A stretch of DNA of 59,215 bases, taken from NCBI GenBank assembly GCA_025996865.1, contig BNTV01000016.1, positions 1 through 59,215 on the forward strand, in the 5' to 3' direction. Shown here one piece after another: positions 56,809 to 59,215 of this stretch. The notes below the pieces were generated by a model. The model worked only from the letters and a program-made list of their open reading frames with translations, searched no databases and was not told where the DNA came from. The translations under genes were made by a program, and so were the position numbers. The DNA is from Bacteroidia bacterium (GTDB lineage Bacteria; Bacteroidota; Bacteroidia; Bacteroidales; Azobacteroidaceae). Position 1 is the stretch's first letter. Every line of letters begins with the position of its first letter.

Positions 56809-59215
56809 TTATTCCCTAAAATAAATTCTTTTTACCCGGGGAGAAATAGAAGTCAGAATTTCGTATGGAATTGTTTCCAATTGATTCGCCAAATCGGTAA
56901 TCGTGATTTCATGTCCAAAAATAAGGGCTTCGTCGCCTTCTTCCGCATCGGTATCCGTAATGTCCACCATGCAAATATCCATGCAAATATTCCCGATGAA
57001 TAGGCATTTTTTCCCTTTAATGAGCGCCTGCCCGAACCGGTTTCCCAAGCGGCGGTCTAAACCGTCGGCATAACCGATGGGTAGGCAAGCGATGCGGGAA
57101 TCCCGTTCCAAAACACCATTGCGGCTATAACCTACGGTTTCGTTTTTCTTGACTTCCCGAATTTGCAGGATACGGGTTTTCAGTGTCGCAACCGGTTTCA
57201 AAACGCTCGAATCCACCGCAGAAATTCCGTACAGTCCAATTCCCAACCGTACCATATCCAATTGCATTTCGGGAAAACGTTCAATTCCTGCCGAGTTGAG
57301 AATGTGTTTGAGAACAGGATATTCAAGTTCTTTTTCCAACAAGGAGGTTTCTTCCGTGAAACGTTTGATTTGATTCTGCGTGAAATCGTCCAGCGCCGGC
57401 GAATCGCTTCCCGCCAAGTGCGAAAACACCGATTTCACCGTAACGCCTTGTTGATTATCCAATTTTTCGACCAATAGCGGAATATCGTTTGCATTGAAAC
57501 CCAAACGGTTCATTCCCGTATCTAATTTGATGTGAATCGGGTAATGCAGGATTCCCCGCCTTTCGGTTTCCCGGATAATAGCGTCGAGAATGTTATGATT
57601 GTAAATTTCAGGCTCCAAGCGGTACTCAAACAAAGTCGTGAAAGCATGTTCTTCGGGATTCATCACCATGATGGGCATGGTAATGCCTTCGCGCCTCAAT
57701 TCGGCGCCTTCATCGGCTAAGGCGACCGCCAAGTAATCGGCGCCTCTTTCCTGCAAGGTTTTCGCCAATTCGTAAGAACCTATGCCGTAACCGAATGCTT
57801 TGACCATGCAAATGACTTTCGTTTCCGGTTTCAAAAAAGAACGGAAATATTTCAGGTTGTGAATCACGGCGTCAAGATCAACTTCCAAAACGGTTTGGTG
57901 GGCTTTTTCTTCCAATTGTTCGGAAATCCGTTCGAAGCGCGATTGCCGCGAACCTTTAATGAGGATAATGGAATCTTTTAATGTTCGCCAGCTGCCGGAA
58001 TCCAAAAAACTTTCCGTAGTCGGGTAAAATTCTTTTTCCATGTCGAACAAATTGGAATGTGACATCAGGTTAGGCCCGATTCCAATGATGTGTTCGACTT
58101 TTTCTTTTTTAACCAACTCCGCTACTTTCAGGTAAAATGCGGCGGGAACCATTCCCGATTGAAGGATGTCGGAAAGAATTAAAACCCGTTTCAGTTGATT
58201 GCCCGAAGAACGCCTTCCCATGAAATCCAAAGCGATAGACAGGGAGTTGATGTCGGAATTGTAGGTGTCGTTTATCAGCGTGTTGTTGCGGACGCCTTTG
58301 CGGACGTCTAAGCGCATGGCTACGGGGTCGAGTTTTGTAAAGAGTGAAGAGTGAAGAGTGAAGCGTGAAGCGTGAGGGGTACACGAGAGGATTAGTGCCA
58401 AGCAGTGGATGGCGTCTTCGATGGAAGCGTCGTCGGTAAAAGGGATTTGTATCGTGTACCGTGTACCGTGTACCATGTACCCAATAACTGTTCGGTCGAT
58501 TCTTTTGTCGATTTCATCAATAAAAAGATTGGCATTGGGGTTGGTTTTTGACCAGGCAAATGTTTTGGAAAGCAGGTTTTTCTTTTCCAAACAATATTTT
58601 ACCAAAGTCTGGTCTTCGTTGTAAATAATTTTTTCCGATTGTTCGAACAGTTTCAGTTTTTCGAGGCATTTTTCTTCCCGGGAAGTAAAATTCTCCTGAT
58701 GGGCGTCGCCGATAGTCGTAAAAATGCCGATGGTTGGCTGAATAATGGATTCCAAACGTTGCATTTCGCCCGGCAGGGAAATGCCGGCTTCGAAAATGGC
58801 TAATTCGGTTTCTTCGTTCAATTGCCAGACTGACAGAGGAACGCCTGTTTGGGAATTGTAGGAGCGGGGAGAGCGGACAATCGTAAATTGGTCGTGAAGC
58901 AATTGGTATAACCACTCTTTAACAATCGTTTTCCCGTTGCTGCCGGTAATTCCGATAATGGGAATATGGAATTTTTTTCGATGAAATGCCGTCAATTGTT
59001 GAAGAGCGGCCAGCGTATCGGAAACCCAAAGCAGGTTTGCTTCGGGCATTTCGTTCATTCCGGTGAACGGATGTTGTACGACAAAGTTACGAACGCCTTT
59101 TTCGTAAAGACTGCGAATGTATTTGTGTCCATCGTTTTGTGCGGTGGATAGGGCAAAAAACAAACTGACAGCCGGATCGGAAAGAGACCGGCTGTCGGTT
59201 AACAGGATTTGAATA
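56809..59215 (-). CDS. Bifunctional MurF-alanine racemase (5' end outside window)
   Basis: Open from the window edge; the visible frame reads LLTDSRSLSDPAVSLFFALS at the edge, a MurF N-terminus, so the start is outside. MurF part: P-loop IGITGSNGKTIVKEWLYQLL, NDTYNSDINSLSIALDFMG. Alr part (from about the middle): VICMVKAFGYGIGSYELAKT (PLP Lys), KLDTGMNRLGFN, GNICMDICMVDITD. Adds D-Ala-D-Ala to the UDP-MurNAc-tripeptide, and makes D-Ala, a fusion found in Bacteroidales. Two peptide insertions (YMVHGTRYTI and HASRFTLHSSLFT) come from heptamer repeats. Confidence 0.95.
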   Translation of the reverse strand, partial: IQILLTDSRSLSDPAVSLFFALSTAQNDGHKYIRSLYEKGVRNFVVQHPFTGMNEMPEANLLWVSDTLAALQQLTAFHRKKFHIPIIGITGSNGKTIVKEWLYQLLHDQFTIVRSPRSYNSQTGVPLSVWQLNEETELAIFEAGISLPGEMQRLESIIQPTIGIFTTIGDAHQENFTSREEKCLEKLKLFEQSEKIIYNEDQTLVKYCLEKKNLLSKTFAWSKTNPNANLFIDEIDKRIDRTVIGYMVHGTRYTIQIPFTDDASIEDAIHCLALILSCTPHASRFTLHSSLFTKLDPVAMRLDVRKGVRNNTLINDTYNSDINSLSIALDFMGRRSSGNQLKRVLILSDILQSGMVPAAFYLKVAELVKKEKVEHIIGIGPNLMSHSNLFDMEKEFYPTTESFLDSGSWRTLKDSIILIKGSRQSRFERISEQLEEKAHQTVLEVDLDAVIHNLKYFRSFLKPETKVICMVKAFGYGIGSYELAKTLQERGADYLAVALADEGAELRREGITMPIMVMNPEEHAFTTLFEYRLEPEIYNHNILDAIIRETERRGILHYPIHIKLDTGMNRLGFNANDIPLLVEKLDNQQGVTVKSVFSHLAGSDSPALDDFTQNQIKRFTEETSLLEKELEYPVLKHILNSAGIERFPEMQLDMVRLGIGLYGISAVDSSVLKPVATLKTRILQIREVKKNETVGYSRNGVLERDSRIACLPIGYADGLDRRLGNRFGQALIKGKKCLFIGNICMDICMVDITDTDAEEGDEALIFGHEITITDLANQLETIPYEILTSISPRVKRIYFRE
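58340..58377. repeat. Heptanucleotide GTGAAGA repeat within MurF-Alr gene
   Basis: GTGAAGA or GTGAAGC repeated at period 7; read on the minus strand it codes HASRFTLHSSLFT, an insertion in a linker of the MurF part. In frame. Confidence 0.85.
58452..58482. repeat. Heptanucleotide GTGTACC repeat within MurF-Alr gene
   Basis: GTGTACC-type words at period 7 (gtgtacc, gtgtacc, gtgtacc, atgtacc); read on the minus strand as MVHGTRYTI. In frame, in a second linker. Confidence 0.85.

Overview
The window looks like chromosomal DNA of a Bacteroidales bacterium. The signs are a SusC/SusD (RagA/RagB) outer-membrane pair, a type A T9SS sorting domain, a MurF-Alr fusion protein, DUF5687, DUF1460 and DUF4143 families, the gene order rplM-rpsI-rpsB-tsf, and many promoters with the Bacteroidetes -7 box TAnnTTTG about 19-21 bp after TTTG. 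I found no tRNA, rRNA, CRISPR array, phage or conjugation genes. No species can be named from the sequence alone.

Layout. 1-10951: an Rhs/YD-repeat island, mostly on the minus strand. It has a T9SS-sorted protein, an exported Rhs protein with a JAB/JAMM-like C-terminal tip, a lipoprotein that may give immunity, a second YD-repeat protein, and then two orphan Rhs tip fragments interleaved with a membrane protein and a lipoprotein. 11160-22000: core genes on the plus strand (acyl-CoA synthetase-like enzyme, a small lipoprotein, L13, S9, S2, EF-Ts, Fic, YbeY, MnmG, Apt, UvrC), with a perfect parS-type palindrome directly after mnmG. 21890-30001: an accessory region with an ATPase whose promoter carries four 15-bp-spaced dyads; a LytTR regulator paired with a 51-residue membrane peptide; a RAYT/REP element; a large hairpin; a cassette of small membrane proteins; and a VIT/vWA protein. 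30221-36294: SusC, SusD and a TlpA-like lipoprotein. 36469-46044: a DUF4143 ATPase, then on the minus strand a small membrane protein, DUF2975, XRE, SppA, S9 and M16 genes. 46067-50116: a flotillin/NfeD pair and a decayed TonB-dependent receptor. 50306-59215: cardiolipin synthase, a DUF433/DUF5615 toxin-antitoxin cassette bracketed by a 55-bp duplication, TrmN6, DUF1460, a decayed PIN locus, an ABC exporter, and the MurF-Alr gene, which runs off the right edge.

The most promising little-described system is the LytTR locus. The promoters of the LytTR gene and of the VIT/vWA gene (4.3 kb away) share a core, and each carries three direct repeats of about 9 bp at an exact 21-bp period, ending about 50 bp before the -7 box. 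A third copy of the core, partly eroded beside the RAYT element, lies upstream of the membrane-protein cassette. This resembles the LytTR regulatory systems of streptococci (DNA-binding LytTR protein plus membrane inhibitor), but with a different gene set as candidate output. A second theme is heptanucleotide tandem repeats (period exactly 7) at several gene ends and inside coding sequences, where they appear as extra peptide segments in MurF-Alr and as the signal peptide of the Rhs protein.
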